Positions 1 to 7,706 of a stretch of DNA of 64,000 bases are shown here, piece after piece (within the stretch, counting starts at the first letter, position 1; each line of letters begins with the position of its first letter). The notes below the pieces were generated by a model. It had not been told where the DNA came from, ran no database searches, and was given only the letters and a program-made list of their open reading frames with translations. Source of the DNA: Pseudarthrobacter sp. GA104 (GTDB lineage: Bacteria; Actinomycetota; Actinomycetes; Actinomycetales; Micrococcaceae); contig NZ_WOWL01000001.1 of NCBI RefSeq assembly GCF_009741265.1, forward strand, positions 2,666,001 through 2,730,000. Direction: 5' to 3'. The translations under genes were made by a program, and so were the position numbers.

Positions 1-2
1 CC

Positions 3-545
3 GGCTCGGAAAGCTGGGCCGTTGGCGGCGATGCGTCCTGGAACTCCCCGCGCGGCCAGCTCATGTCAGCGAAGGGCGAACTGATCGCCGAAAAGATCCC
101 GGCAGCCAACTTCATGGCCTGGTGGGACGGGGACCTTCTCCGCGAGATCGTGGACCACGACTTTGACGCCACCGCCGGCATGGGCGTGCCCACCATTTCG
201 AAGTGGAACTGGGAGGCCGGGTCCAGCGACAGGCTGCTCACGGCCACCGGCGCCCGGACCAACAACCACACGAAGGGCAACCCGTCGCTCCAGGCGGACC
301 TCCTGGGTGACTGGCGCGAGGAACTGGCCTTCCCGTCGTCGGACAGCACTGAGCTGCGGATCTACACCACCACCTCGCCCACCGGGGTCCGGCTCCGCAC
401 CCTGATGCACGATCCGATGTACCGGACCGGGGTGGCCCGCGAGACGGTCGGCTACAACCAGCCGCCGCACCCGAGCTTCTTCATCGGCGAGGGCATGGAG
501 GCTCCGGCAGCGCCCGCCGTGATGTACGCGGGCACGGAGAAGTAG
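3..545 (+). CDS. Rhamnogalacturonan lyase (PL11 family), C-terminal part, 5' end outside window
   Basis: This is the last 180 residues of a secreted-type polysaccharide lyase; the frame is open to the left edge, so the start is missing. The visible part has the end of the beta-propeller of family PL11 rhamnogalacturonan endolyases (YesW/YesX type): a conserved DLLGDWREEL segment followed by RIYTTT and the typical C-terminal AYNQPPHPSF-like end, here GYNQPPHPSFFIGEG. PL11 enzymes cut the rhamnose-galacturonate backbone of rhamnogalacturonan I by beta-elimination. The exo-lyase-like gene at 2615-5281 fits the same substrate. A strong hairpin terminator follows the stop by 24 nt. Signal peptide and catalytic N-terminal blades cannot be examined here. 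Confidence 0.85.
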   Translation, partial: GSESWAVGGDASWNSPRGQLMSAKGELIAEKIPAANFMAWWDGDLLREIVDHDFDATAGMGVPTISKWNWEAGSSDRLLTATGARTNNHTKGNPSLQADLLGDWREELAFPSSDSTELRIYTTTSPTGVRLRTLMHDPMYRTGVARETVGYNQPPHPSFFIGEGMEAPAAPAVMYAGTEK

Positions 546-569
546 TACCCGGCACCGGCAGGGCAAAAA

Positions 570-601
570 CGCCGCCCGCCTCCGGCAGGAGGCGGGCGGC
601 G
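570..601 (+). terminator. Rho-independent terminator after the PL11 lyase
   Basis: A 14-bp perfect G+C-rich stem (570-583 with 588-601) with a 4-nt GGCA loop is followed by CTTTCTGTTG. It sits between two converging genes and could serve both strands, since the other side carries an A-run (GCAAAAAC). Confidence 0.8.
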
Positions 602-629
602 CTTTCTGTTGCGCTGCGGCTACACCCGG

Positions 630-1571
630 TTAGTGCTGGCCGAGGTTGCCGCCAACGGGCGGCAGGCCGCCGTCGGGCCGGCGCTCATCCCCGCGCCGTT
701 CGCCCGCGCTCAGGTTCTCGCCCTCAACCGTCTCGTCCGACTCCCCGGTGGTGTCCACGAGGCCGTTGGTCTGGTCGAAGGCGTGGCCGATCCTGTCATC
801 GCCCAGGTCGGCGACCGAACCGGTGGAGCCTGCGGCCGCCGTCGTGCCCGAAACCGTGCCGGCGGCGGTTGGCGCCTCCGTGGTTGTTGTGTCCGTTGGA
901 ATCGGCGTGACCGTGACAGGCTCCCCGGAGTCCACCGGGGTGACCGTTACGTCCGCGTCCTCGGCCGTGTCCTTCTTTGAACCGGCCATTGCGGCTGCTG
1001 CGCCCGCTGCCGCTGCGACGCCCACGCCCGCGGCCACCTTGCCGGACACTCCGGCCTTGCCGGAATCGCCCAGGGATCCCGCGGCGTCTTCCACGCCGGG
1101 CGTGCCGACTGGCGCCCCGGAGCTCACGCGGCCGCGCCAGGCTCCGCTGGCGTAGCCCTCATCCTCGATGAATTCCTTGAACCGCTTGAGGTCCGCCTCG
1201 GCCTGGCGGTCCACAACGTTGAGCTTGTCGCCCACCTTTTCGATGATTCCTTCGGGCTCATATTCGAGCGTCAGCTGCAGGGAGGTCTGGCCGCCGCCGA
1301 CGTCCTCGAACTCGACTGCCCCGGCGTTCGTGGCACCGTCGGTAGCTGCCCAGGCCACCTTGCGGTCCGGGACCTGCTCCAGGATCCTGGCTTCCCACTG
1401 CCGGCGGATGCCGGCGATCTCGGCCACCCACTCGAGCCGGTCGTCACTGAGCTGCTTCACGCTCTTGACGCCGCCCATGAAGTGCGGGAACTCCTCGAAC
1501 TGGGTCCACTGGTTGTAAGCAGTGCTTACCGGTACGTTCACCAGAATGCGTTTTTCCACCTTCGTGCTCAT
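630..1571 (-). CDS. SRPBCC-family protein (cyclase/dehydrase type) with long variable linker and conserved C-terminal tail
   Basis: A 313-residue protein. Residues 1 to about 150 form an SRPBCC (START-like, cyclase/dehydrase) fold with the family's AYNQWTQFEEFPHFM segment near residue 19; this family usually holds a hydrophobic ligand, but no ligand can be named here. A roughly 110-residue Ala/Gly/Thr-rich linker follows. The last 50 or so residues (FDQTNGLVD, GESDETVEGE, then LPPVGGNLGQH) are shared with the next SRPBCC protein at 1751-2413, although the linkers differ. The start is set by GGAGA 6 nt upstream of ATG. No signal peptide is seen. The two proteins are clear paralogues. Confidence 0.8.
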   Translation of the reverse strand: MSTKVEKRILVNVPVSTAYNQWTQFEEFPHFMGGVKSVKQLSDDRLEWVAEIAGIRRQWEARILEQVPDRKVAWAATDGATNAGAVEFEDVGGGQTSLQLTLEYEPEGIIEKVGDKLNVVDRQAEADLKRFKEFIEDEGYASGAWRGRVSSGAPVGTPGVEDAAGSLGDSGKAGVSGKVAAGVGVAAAAGAAAAMAGSKKDTAEDADVTVTPVDSGEPVTVTPIPTDTTTTEAPTAAGTVSGTTAAAGSTGSVADLGDDRIGHAFDQTNGLVDTTGESDETVEGENLSAGERRGDERRPDGGLPPVGGNLGQH

Positions 1572-1673
1572 AACGTCTCCTTCGCTGTGTCACCGGAAGC
1601 TGACAAGTCGGTAAAAATCATCAGCATGCTTACCAACATACCTTTTGGGTGGCCCGGTTTCCAGAGCACCTCC

Positions 1674-1739
1674 CCCAACTAGGTAGCGCTAAGTGTCGTT
1701 TTGAGGCTCCAAAACGACACTTAGAGCTACTTAGTTGGG
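1674..1739. repeat. 66-bp palindromic intergenic repeat, copy 1
   Basis: Two 30-nt arms (1674-1703 and 1710-1739) separated by 6 nt can pair with 28 Watson-Crick pairs, one G-T and one mismatch. The core is AAGTGTCGTTTT facing AAAACGACACTT, and the ends are CCCAACTA / TAGTTGGG. It starts 11 nt after the stop of the minus-strand gene at 1751-2413. A second copy lies at 2514-2579. It may act as a terminator or be a REP/MITE-like mobile unit. Confidence 0.85.
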
Positions 1740-1750
1740 AAGGGACGGGT

Positions 1751-2413
1751 TCAGTGCTGGCCCATGCTCCCATCGATCGGCGGGAGATTACCCCCGCTGC
1801 GGCGGGCCCGGCGTTCAGCGGAACTGTGGCTTTCACCCTCGGCCGTCTCATCCGACTCGCCCTCGAGGTCCACCAGGCCGCCGGTCTGGTCGAACGGGTG
1901 GGCGAAGCGGTTGTAGGGCGGCTGCTCGGCCGCCGCCTTGGCATCGGCCGGCGCGGTCGTTCCGGCCGGCGCCGTGGTTCCGGTCTGGGCGGCACGGCCC
2001 CGGTGTTCGATGTATTCCTTGAAATCCTTCAGGTCGTGTTCCGCCTGGCGGCCCACCACATGCAGCAGGCTGCCCACCCTTTCCACTACCCCGGCCGGCT
2101 TGTACTCCAGGGTCAGCGTGAGCTCGGTCCGGTTATTGCCGGCGTCCCTGAAATCGACGGCGCCGGAGTTGGTGACGCCTTCAGTCGCGGCCCAGGCCAC
2201 CCGCCGGCCGGGAAGTTGCTCAAGGATCTTGGCTTCCCAGTGCCGCCGTACCCCGCCGATGTGGGCCACCCACTTGAGTCGGTCATTGCCGAGGCGGGTC
2301 ACGCTGTCCACGCCACCCATGAAGCGGGGAAACTCCTCGAACTGGGTCCACTGGTTGTAGGCGGTGCTGACCGGTACATCGACCACAATCCGTTTCTCCA
2401 CTTTCGTGCTCAT
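1751..2413 (-). CDS. SRPBCC-family protein, short-linker paralogue
   Basis: A 220-residue paralogue of the 313-residue neighbour. Residues 1-145 form the SRPBCC domain (STKVEKRIVVDVPVSTAYNQ at the N-terminus, nearly identical to the paralogue). A linker of only about 25 residues with two TTAPAGTTAPA-like units follows, and then the same tail (FDQTGGLVD, GESDETAEGE, LPPIDGSMGQH). The ATG at 2413 is chosen because GGAGACGTG lies directly upstream, as in the paralogue; the frame is open for 35 more codons upstream without homology. The duplication appears to have kept both ends and let the linker vary. Ligand and role are unknown. Confidence 0.8.
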   Translation of the reverse strand: MSTKVEKRIVVDVPVSTAYNQWTQFEEFPRFMGGVDSVTRLGNDRLKWVAHIGGVRRHWEAKILEQLPGRRVAWAATEGVTNSGAVDFRDAGNNRTELTLTLEYKPAGVVERVGSLLHVVGRQAEHDLKDFKEYIEHRGRAAQTGTTAPAGTTAPADAKAAAEQPPYNRFAHPFDQTGGLVDLEGESDETAEGESHSSAERRARRSGGNLPPIDGSMGQH

Positions 2414-2513
2414 CACGTCTCCTTCGACTGAACCGAATTCCATGAAGTAACTGAGGTCATCAGTAGCTATAAGTCTGCTCCGCCTGCAGGCTCCCCACCA
2501 CCCCTCCCAGACC

Positions 2514-2579
2514 CCCAACTAGGTAGCGCCAAGTGTCGTTTTGGAGCTTCAAAACGACACTTGGCGCTACCTAGTTGGG
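2514..2579. repeat. 66-bp palindromic intergenic repeat, copy 2 (perfect arms)
   Basis: Arms 2514-2543 and 2550-2579 are perfect 30-nt inverted repeats around a 6-nt GAGCTT loop. The sequence matches copy 1 except for a few positions, one of which is a compensated pair (T-A in copy 1, C-G here). It lies 35 nt after the stop of the minus-strand lyase-like gene at 2615. Confidence 0.9.
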
Positions 2580-2614
2580 ATGGGTGGTGGGGCGGTTGTG
2601 CGTGGGGGCGGGGG

Positions 2615-5281
2615 TCAGCCGGGGAGGTGCCTGCCGATCAGCGAAAGGTTCTGGATCACCGCCAGGCCGAACTGGGAGGCGTCGTTGGTGGAGACTGTGG
2701 GTGCCTCGTCCACGGGCACAAGCACGTGCGGCGGCTCGATCTTCCGAAGCGTGAACGCCGACCCATGGTTGAGGTGTTCGCCTCCTTCGGCAAAGCTCGC
2801 CCAGGCCCGCGCAGCGAGTTCGGGGTCGTCCAGCCGGGCTGCAGCATAGGCGGTCAGCCGACTGTGCGCCTGGGTAAGGTAGATGCCCTCAAGCGGCTGG
2901 CCCACGGCTTCCACCTGTTCCTCCTTCGTGGCCAGGAAGAGCCGGCAGTACTGCAGCCACGCCCGCTCGAAGTCCGGATCGGGGACCAGGTCCACCAGTT
3001 CGCTGCAGATCTCCACCAGGCCGAACACGGCACTGAGGTGGGAGACCTGGATCAGCTCGCGGCCGGTGTCGAACCGGCCCCTGTCCAGGTCATACAGCGC
3101 CTCGCCGGTGAGGAAGCCGTACTTGAGGGCGCCGATGTCCGCCATGGTGCCCAAGAGGCGGTCCCGGGAACGGGGGTTGCCCGTGCGTTCCCAGTCCGTA
3201 AGCCACGTGGCGGCGAGCGAGCCCCAGTCCGTGCCGAGCCCCACCCCCAGGGCGCCGCGGTCCGGCCGGTAGCTGTCGGCGTCGGGCCGGACTTTGCGCA
3301 CGGGATCCAGGCCCAGGAAGTTCCGGTCGCTGTCCACCAGTTCGGTGAGCAGGTCCCCGGTGCGTTCGTCCGCGGTCAGGTAGTAGTAGAAACGGCGGTA
3401 GGCAGGCGTGCTGATGCGGAGCTGCTTGGCGCTGCAGCCCCAGTGCTGGACGTTGTGCCGGGAGCCGAGGCCGCGCCAGGGCCCCAGGTGGTAGACGTCC
3501 ACCTCCCCGGTGTGCCGGGTCATGGCCTCGGCGAACCGGAAGATGTCCGCCCGGCCGGAGCGCAGGTAGGAGTACCAGAGCCAGAGGTCGGGGGAGAGCT
3601 CGGAGTTGTCCCACGCGTAGCCGCCCACGTCATACCGCCATACGTGCCGGTCAAAGTCGTAGGTGTGCATCACATCGCCGTAGTTCCAGAACCCGTACCA
3701 GCGGCGCTGCTCCACCTGGCCGGCGTAGAAATCGAAGAGGAAGTCCAGCTGGGCCTCAAGCTCCGCGCGGGCAGGAGTGCTGCGGTCCACCGGAGCCCAG
3801 TCGCCGAAGACGCCCGCGGAGTGCAAGTGCTCCGGAGTGGCCTGGAGCAGGGCCGGGGTGGAGGCGGCCAGGGCATCGGCCGCCAGGCTGTCCGTTGACG
3901 GCGTGCCCTCGTACGCAAACAGGGTCAACTCATGCGTGCGGGCAATTCCCGTGGGATTGCCGAATCCCGGCTCGTAGTCCTCGTATGTGATTTCGAGCCC
4001 CTCGAGCTGTTCCTCGAACGTGTCCTGGCCGAGGCCGTCGTGGTAAAAGCGCAGGTCCATCGGCCGGGCCTCGGGGGAGTACAGCCACGCGGTCAGCGTG
4101 GCTTCATCAGTGGTGGCGTCCCGGATGTCCAGCTGGCCGGGGTGCGACTGCCAGAAGTCCTTGATGCCCACACCGAAACCGCCCCGGGAGTCGCTCAGCG
4201 AGCAGAAACCGGCCGACCTTGTTCCGCCGGAGATGCCCACCCAGGCGTGGCCGGTCGCAGTGCGCTTGCGCAGCTCGAAGCCGTCGGCGCTGAGCTGGCT
4301 GAGCGTAAAGTCGTTCCACGCCGGGATCAAATGCAGCCGGTCCGACACCTCCGGGTTCCATGCCGCGGGCGGCGGGGTGGGCCTGCCCTCCACCTGCGCC
4401 CGGCGGACGTCCTCGCCGGGGTCCCGCCGCAGGCCGGTCAGGCCGCGGACCCCTTCGGTGAGGAAGCCGCCGTCGGCCCCTGCCATCCGGACGTGGCGGT
4501 CATGGAGTCCGGACTCCAGCGGCACGCTGAACCGGACGCCAAGCCCGGCGAGGAAATCCCGCTCCGCGTCGCCGTCCCAGATAAAGGAGTGGACCATCCG
4601 GACGCTGCGGGCGTTGGCATGGAAGTAGAACCGGACCACGAACGGGAGCCACTCCCGGCGGCTGCTTCCGGGCGCGTCAGGCCGGTGGTGCCCCTCCAGC
4701 CGCACCACGGCGCGGACGGGTCCGCTTTGTTCAAGCGTGACCTCGGTGACCTCGCCGGTGAAGGCTTCCCGGCTGAAGGTGCCGGCACCCTCGGATAGGG
4801 CGTCCTGCACGAGGCTGGCCAGGCGGGCGTCCCGTGCCACGTCGGCGCCGTTGCGGGTGAGGCTGCTGAACAGGGTGGAGCCGCTGCGGTTGAGCACCAT
4901 CCGGAGAGTGCCGGTGTCCACAGTGAGGGAGTCAGCGGTTTCCGTGACGGTGACGTTGGTGCCGCTAGCGACGTTGGTGACGTCCGACGGCGGGAGGTTG
5001 CCTTCGCGGGGTGACGCGCCGCCGTCGGACCTTACGAGGTAAGCCGCCGACGGCGAGTCCGTGGCGGGAAGCGCGAGGCCCGCCCACTTGAGGGAACCGT
5101 CCGGCCAGGTGGCCAGGGGCCAGGACTGGGCGGCGACCGCGTCCCCACTGGCGTCCATGACCGAAAGGGCCGCTGCGGCGGGGACGGAGCCGCGGGCAAA
5201 CGGCATTCCCCAGGTGGTTCCGCCGCTGAGCTGTGCAGGCGCCTCGCCGTCGAGCCATCTGATGGGGGTGCTGTCCGTCAT
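2615..5281 (-). CDS. Exo-rhamnogalacturonan lyase family protein (YetA / PcRGLX-like)
   Basis: An 888-residue protein resembling Bacillus YetA and the Penicillium exo-rhamnogalacturonan lyase PcRGLX (PL26-like). The N-terminus (IRWLDGEAP, then TTWGMPFARG and TWPDGSLKWAG) matches the first beta domain. The middle has beta-rich segments, and the C-terminal third is Trp/Tyr-rich and helical like the catalytic toroid (DYEPGFGNPTGIARTHEL, WRYDVGGYAWDN). The family removes unsaturated disaccharides from rhamnogalacturonan ends. No signal peptide is seen, so a cytoplasmic role on imported oligomers is likely. ATG 5281 is preferred because homology begins there. It shares a likely substrate with the PL11 lyase at the left edge. 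A LacI-type operator-like palindrome lies just upstream. Confidence 0.75.
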   Translation of the reverse strand: MTDSTPIRWLDGEAPAQLSGGTTWGMPFARGSVPAAAALSVMDASGDAVAAQSWPLATWPDGSLKWAGLALPATDSPSAAYLVRSDGGASPREGNLPPSDVTNVASGTNVTVTETADSLTVDTGTLRMVLNRSGSTLFSSLTRNGADVARDARLASLVQDALSEGAGTFSREAFTGEVTEVTLEQSGPVRAVVRLEGHHRPDAPGSSRREWLPFVVRFYFHANARSVRMVHSFIWDGDAERDFLAGLGVRFSVPLESGLHDRHVRMAGADGGFLTEGVRGLTGLRRDPGEDVRRAQVEGRPTPPPAAWNPEVSDRLHLIPAWNDFTLSQLSADGFELRKRTATGHAWVGISGGTRSAGFCSLSDSRGGFGVGIKDFWQSHPGQLDIRDATTDEATLTAWLYSPEARPMDLRFYHDGLGQDTFEEQLEGLEITYEDYEPGFGNPTGIARTHELTLFAYEGTPSTDSLAADALAASTPALLQATPEHLHSAGVFGDWAPVDRSTPARAELEAQLDFLFDFYAGQVEQRRWYGFWNYGDVMHTYDFDRHVWRYDVGGYAWDNSELSPDLWLWYSYLRSGRADIFRFAEAMTRHTGEVDVYHLGPWRGLGSRHNVQHWGCSAKQLRISTPAYRRFYYYLTADERTGDLLTELVDSDRNFLGLDPVRKVRPDADSYRPDRGALGVGLGTDWGSLAATWLTDWERTGNPRSRDRLLGTMADIGALKYGFLTGEALYDLDRGRFDTGRELIQVSHLSAVFGLVEICSELVDLVPDPDFERAWLQYCRLFLATKEEQVEAVGQPLEGIYLTQAHSRLTAYAAARLDDPELAARAWASFAEGGEHLNHGSAFTLRKIEPPHVLVPVDEAPTVSTNDASQFGLAVIQNLSLIGRHLPG

Positions 5282-5313
5282 GTCATCCAATTCGTCGTGT
5301 GATGATGCCGTGG

Positions 5314-5325
5314 GAAACCGTTTTC
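5314..5325 (-). promoter_or_regulatory. LacI-type operator-like palindrome upstream of the exo-lyase gene
   Basis: GAAACCGTTTTC matches its own reverse complement at 10 of 12 positions around a central CG, as in LacI/GalR-family operators. It is 33 bp upstream of the ATG at 5281. The regulator is not obvious locally; the LacI gene at 18141-19184 is far away and has its own divergent targets. Confidence 0.35.
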
Positions 5326-5530
5326 TGATTCGTTTCAAAAATAGCTCCGGAGCCGGCGGACCGCAAGGGGCACCCACCAGTCGAAAGGGCGTGCTTGCCG
5401 CTCTGGAAGCTCCCGGACTTCTGTGCTGGACTGGTGGGGCAGTGGGCATCACGCGCCGTCCAGCCGCGGCGGCACCTTTCCCAAAAAAACATGGACGGCC
5501 GGCGCTGACCGGCCCTTGGAAGGAACACTC

Positions 5531-6142
5531 ATGGCACCGTTCAAAATCGGATACTTCGTGGGGAGCCTCGCCACCGGCTCCATCAACCGGGTCCTCTCCC
5601 AGGCTTTGATCAAACTGGCTCCGGAGGAGCTGGAGTTCACCGAGATTCCCATCAGGGACCTACCCCTGTACAGCTATGACTACGACGCCGACTTTCCGCC
5701 CGAAGGCCGCGCCCTCAAGGAGGCCATCGAAGCCTCGGACGGAATCCTTTTTGTGTCCCCCGAATACAACCGTTCCATCCCCGGGGCCCTCAAGAACGCC
5801 ATCGACTGGGGATCCCGGCCCTGGGGGACCAACTCATTCGCCCGCAAGCCCACCGGCATCATTGGAGCGTCCGTGGGCAGCATCGGCACTGCGGTGATGC
5901 AGTCCTCGTTCCGCAGCGTCCTCAGCTTCCTGGACGCCCCGCAGCTGAACGCCCCGGAAGCCTACATCCACTACAGCGCTGCCGTGTTCGGTGAGGGCGG
6001 CGAGGTCAAGGACGAGGGGACCGCCAAGTTCCTGCGCCACTACATGGAGGAGTACAGCGCCTTCGTTGCCCGCGTCCTGGCCGCGAACGCGCCCGGCCAC
6101 ATCGGCGACCTTGAACTGGATGAGGAGAAGCTCACCAGGTAG
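5531..6142 (+). CDS. NADPH-dependent FMN reductase family oxidoreductase
   Basis: A 203-residue flavodoxin-fold protein. The N-terminal GYFVGSLATGSINRVLS is the FMN-phosphate loop of the NADPH-dependent FMN reductase family (YieF/ChrR, azoreductase). The middle carries SPEYNRSIPGALKNAIDW (about residues 75-92), the conserved PEYN segment that packs on the flavin. Members reduce quinones, chromate, azo dyes or free FMN; the substrate cannot be told from sequence. GGAAGGA 8 nt upstream supports ATG 5531. It ends at a hairpin shared with the converging gene, and it appears monocistronic. Confidence 0.85.
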   Translation: MAPFKIGYFVGSLATGSINRVLSQALIKLAPEELEFTEIPIRDLPLYSYDYDADFPPEGRALKEAIEASDGILFVSPEYNRSIPGALKNAIDWGSRPWGTNSFARKPTGIIGASVGSIGTAVMQSSFRSVLSFLDAPQLNAPEAYIHYSAAVFGEGGEVKDEGTAKFLRHYMEEYSAFVARVLAANAPGHIGDLELDEEKLTR

Positions 6143-6174
6143 GCGGCCCCGAGCCAGTGACGCGCCAATGATTA

Positions 6175-6208
6175 CGGATGCCCGCTGTCCCAGTACGGCG
6201 GGCATCCG
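6175..6208. terminator. Hairpin terminator between convergent genes
   Basis: An 11-bp perfect stem CGGATGCCCGC / GCGGGCATCCG with a 12-nt loop is followed by AGTCTTTAA on the plus strand. It separates the flavin reductase from the converging ATPase gene. Confidence 0.65.
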
Positions 6209-6213
6209 AGTCT

Positions 6214-6690
6214 TTAATCGAGCGGCAGCGTCACCGTGACGCTGGTGCCGTGCCCCGGACTGGAGCGGATATCCAACGAGCCGCCCGCTTCGTGCACGGC
6301 CACCGCCATGAGCCGCAGTCCGTAGCCGTGGTGCCGCCCGCAGGTGGCGAGCTCGCTGTCAAAGCCCGTGCCGTCGTCGGACACCACCAGGCGGATCCCG
6401 TGGTCCACGGCGGCGAGCTGGACGGTCAGGCGGGACGCGTCCGAGTATTTATAGGCGTTGCTCAGGGCCTCGCGGGCCGACTGGTAGAGGAGGGACGCGC
6501 AGTCCGCCGGAATCTCGATGCCCCAGTGCGGAGTATCCCAGCGGACCGCGGTCCCGTGCTGGCGGAGGGGGCCGGTGAGCCGGTCAATGCAGCCGGCAAG
6601 CCCCAGTGTGCGGAAGTCCACCGGATGCTGATCCGTGAGGACGCCTCCTACGGCAATGACGTCGCCGTCAAAAGCTGTTTGGTCTCCCAT
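6214..6690 (-). CDS. Stand-alone histidine-kinase-like ATPase domain protein
   Basis: A 158-residue protein consisting almost only of a HATPase_c domain of the NarX/DegS type. The N box is REALSNAYKYSDAS, the G1 box SDDGTGFD and the G2 box HGYGLRLM, and it ends in GHGTSVTVTLPLD. No dimerisation/phospho-acceptor helix with a conserved His and no membrane segment precede it. It could be a remnant of a sensor kinase, or an anti-sigma-like or partner protein. ATG 6690 is chosen (GGAGAG about 9 nt upstream); a TTG at 6753 would add 21 unlikely residues. No response regulator is adjacent. Confidence 0.7.
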   Translation of the reverse strand: MGDQTAFDGDVIAVGGVLTDQHPVDFRTLGLAGCIDRLTGPLRQHGTAVRWDTPHWGIEIPADCASLLYQSAREALSNAYKYSDASRLTVQLAAVDHGIRLVVSDDGTGFDSELATCGRHHGYGLRLMAVAVHEAGGSLDIRSSPGHGTSVTVTLPLD

Positions 6691-6904
6691 GGCTTCCTGC
6701 TCTCCCCACAAGCTGGTTGATGCTATGGCTCCAGCGTGGACCCCAAACGTCAACGGCCAGCAAGGTTTAACTCAAGATCCCATCAATTCTTGGTGCCGCG
6801 CCCGGTTCCACTACTCTGGCTGTCTCAGCGAGCACGGCTTCCGGACCCGGAACCGGCTTCACTGGGTCGGATGGCTCCCGCGGGGGGAGCGGGAAGTGGT
6901 GCAC

Positions 6905-7660
6905 ATGCCGCTGTGGTTGCAGGCTTTGTTATGGGGCACGGCCGCCGGAGGGGCGCTGGTCCTGGGGGCGGCGTTGTCCTGGCGCTGGAACCTGCCGCCC
7001 AAGCTGGTCTCCTCCGTCATGTCCTTCGGGGCAGGCGTGCTCATCTCGGCCCTGGCCTTCGAACTGGTGGACGAGGCCGTGCAGGGCGGCGGGCTGTGGC
7101 CCACGGTGGCCGGCTTCCTGGCAGGCTCCGTGGTGTATGTCGCGGCCAACATGACGCTGTCCCGGGCCGGGGCCAAACACCGGAAACGCTCCGGGAACCA
7201 GCAGCCGTCCGAGGCGGAAAATCCCGGCAGCGGCACTGCCATTGCCTTCGGTGCCCTCCTGGACGGCGTCCCGGAATCCGTGGTCCTGGGCGTGGGCATG
7301 CTGGCAGGCGGAGCCGTCAGCCCGGCCATGATGGCCGCCGTCTTCATCTCCAACGTCCCCGAGGGCCTCTCCGGAAGTGCCGGCATGAAGAAGGCCGGCC
7401 GCAGTGCCCGCTATGTCTTCGGACTGTGGGGCGGCATCGCCGTACTGTGCGGGGTGGCCTCGCTTATTGGCTACGTCGCGCTGGAAAACGCTCCCGGCGC
7501 AGTGGTGGCGTTCATTACCGCGGTGGCCGCCGGCGGCATCCTGGCCATGCTGGCGGACACCATGATCCCGGAGGCCTTCGAGGAGCATCACAACCTCACC
7601 GGATTAACAGCCTCCCTGGGGTTCCTCGCCGCCTTCACGATCCACCACCTCGGAGAATAG
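6905..7660 (+). CDS. ZIP-family metal transporter
   Basis: A 251-residue membrane protein with about eight hydrophobic segments. TM4 carries LDGVPESVVLGVGM and TM5 FISNVPEGLSGSAGM, the ZIP metal-site segments. The usual TM4 His is Asp here and the TM5 site begins with Asn. A short hydrophilic loop (residues about 88-108) separates TM3 and TM4 and lacks a His-rich stretch. ZIP proteins import Zn, Mn or Fe toward the cytoplasm; specificity is unknown. ATG 6905 is selected because the first TM starts there, with GGGAAG upstream. It is divergent from the ATPase-domain gene. Confidence 0.8.
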   Translation: MPLWLQALLWGTAAGGALVLGAALSWRWNLPPKLVSSVMSFGAGVLISALAFELVDEAVQGGGLWPTVAGFLAGSVVYVAANMTLSRAGAKHRKRSGNQQPSEAENPGSGTAIAFGALLDGVPESVVLGVGMLAGGAVSPAMMAAVFISNVPEGLSGSAGMKKAGRSARYVFGLWGGIAVLCGVASLIGYVALENAPGAVVAFITAVAAGGILAMLADTMIPEAFEEHHNLTGLTASLGFLAAFTIHHLGE

Positions 7661-7706
7661 GGCGACGGCGGGACGCGGCTGCCGGGGTGCGCGCCCCTGC
7701 ATGTTC

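Noticed and set aside
2561..3898. Plus-strand frame of 445 codons opposite the exo-lyase gene
   Set aside because: It has no domain and the minus-strand frame carries clear family similarity.
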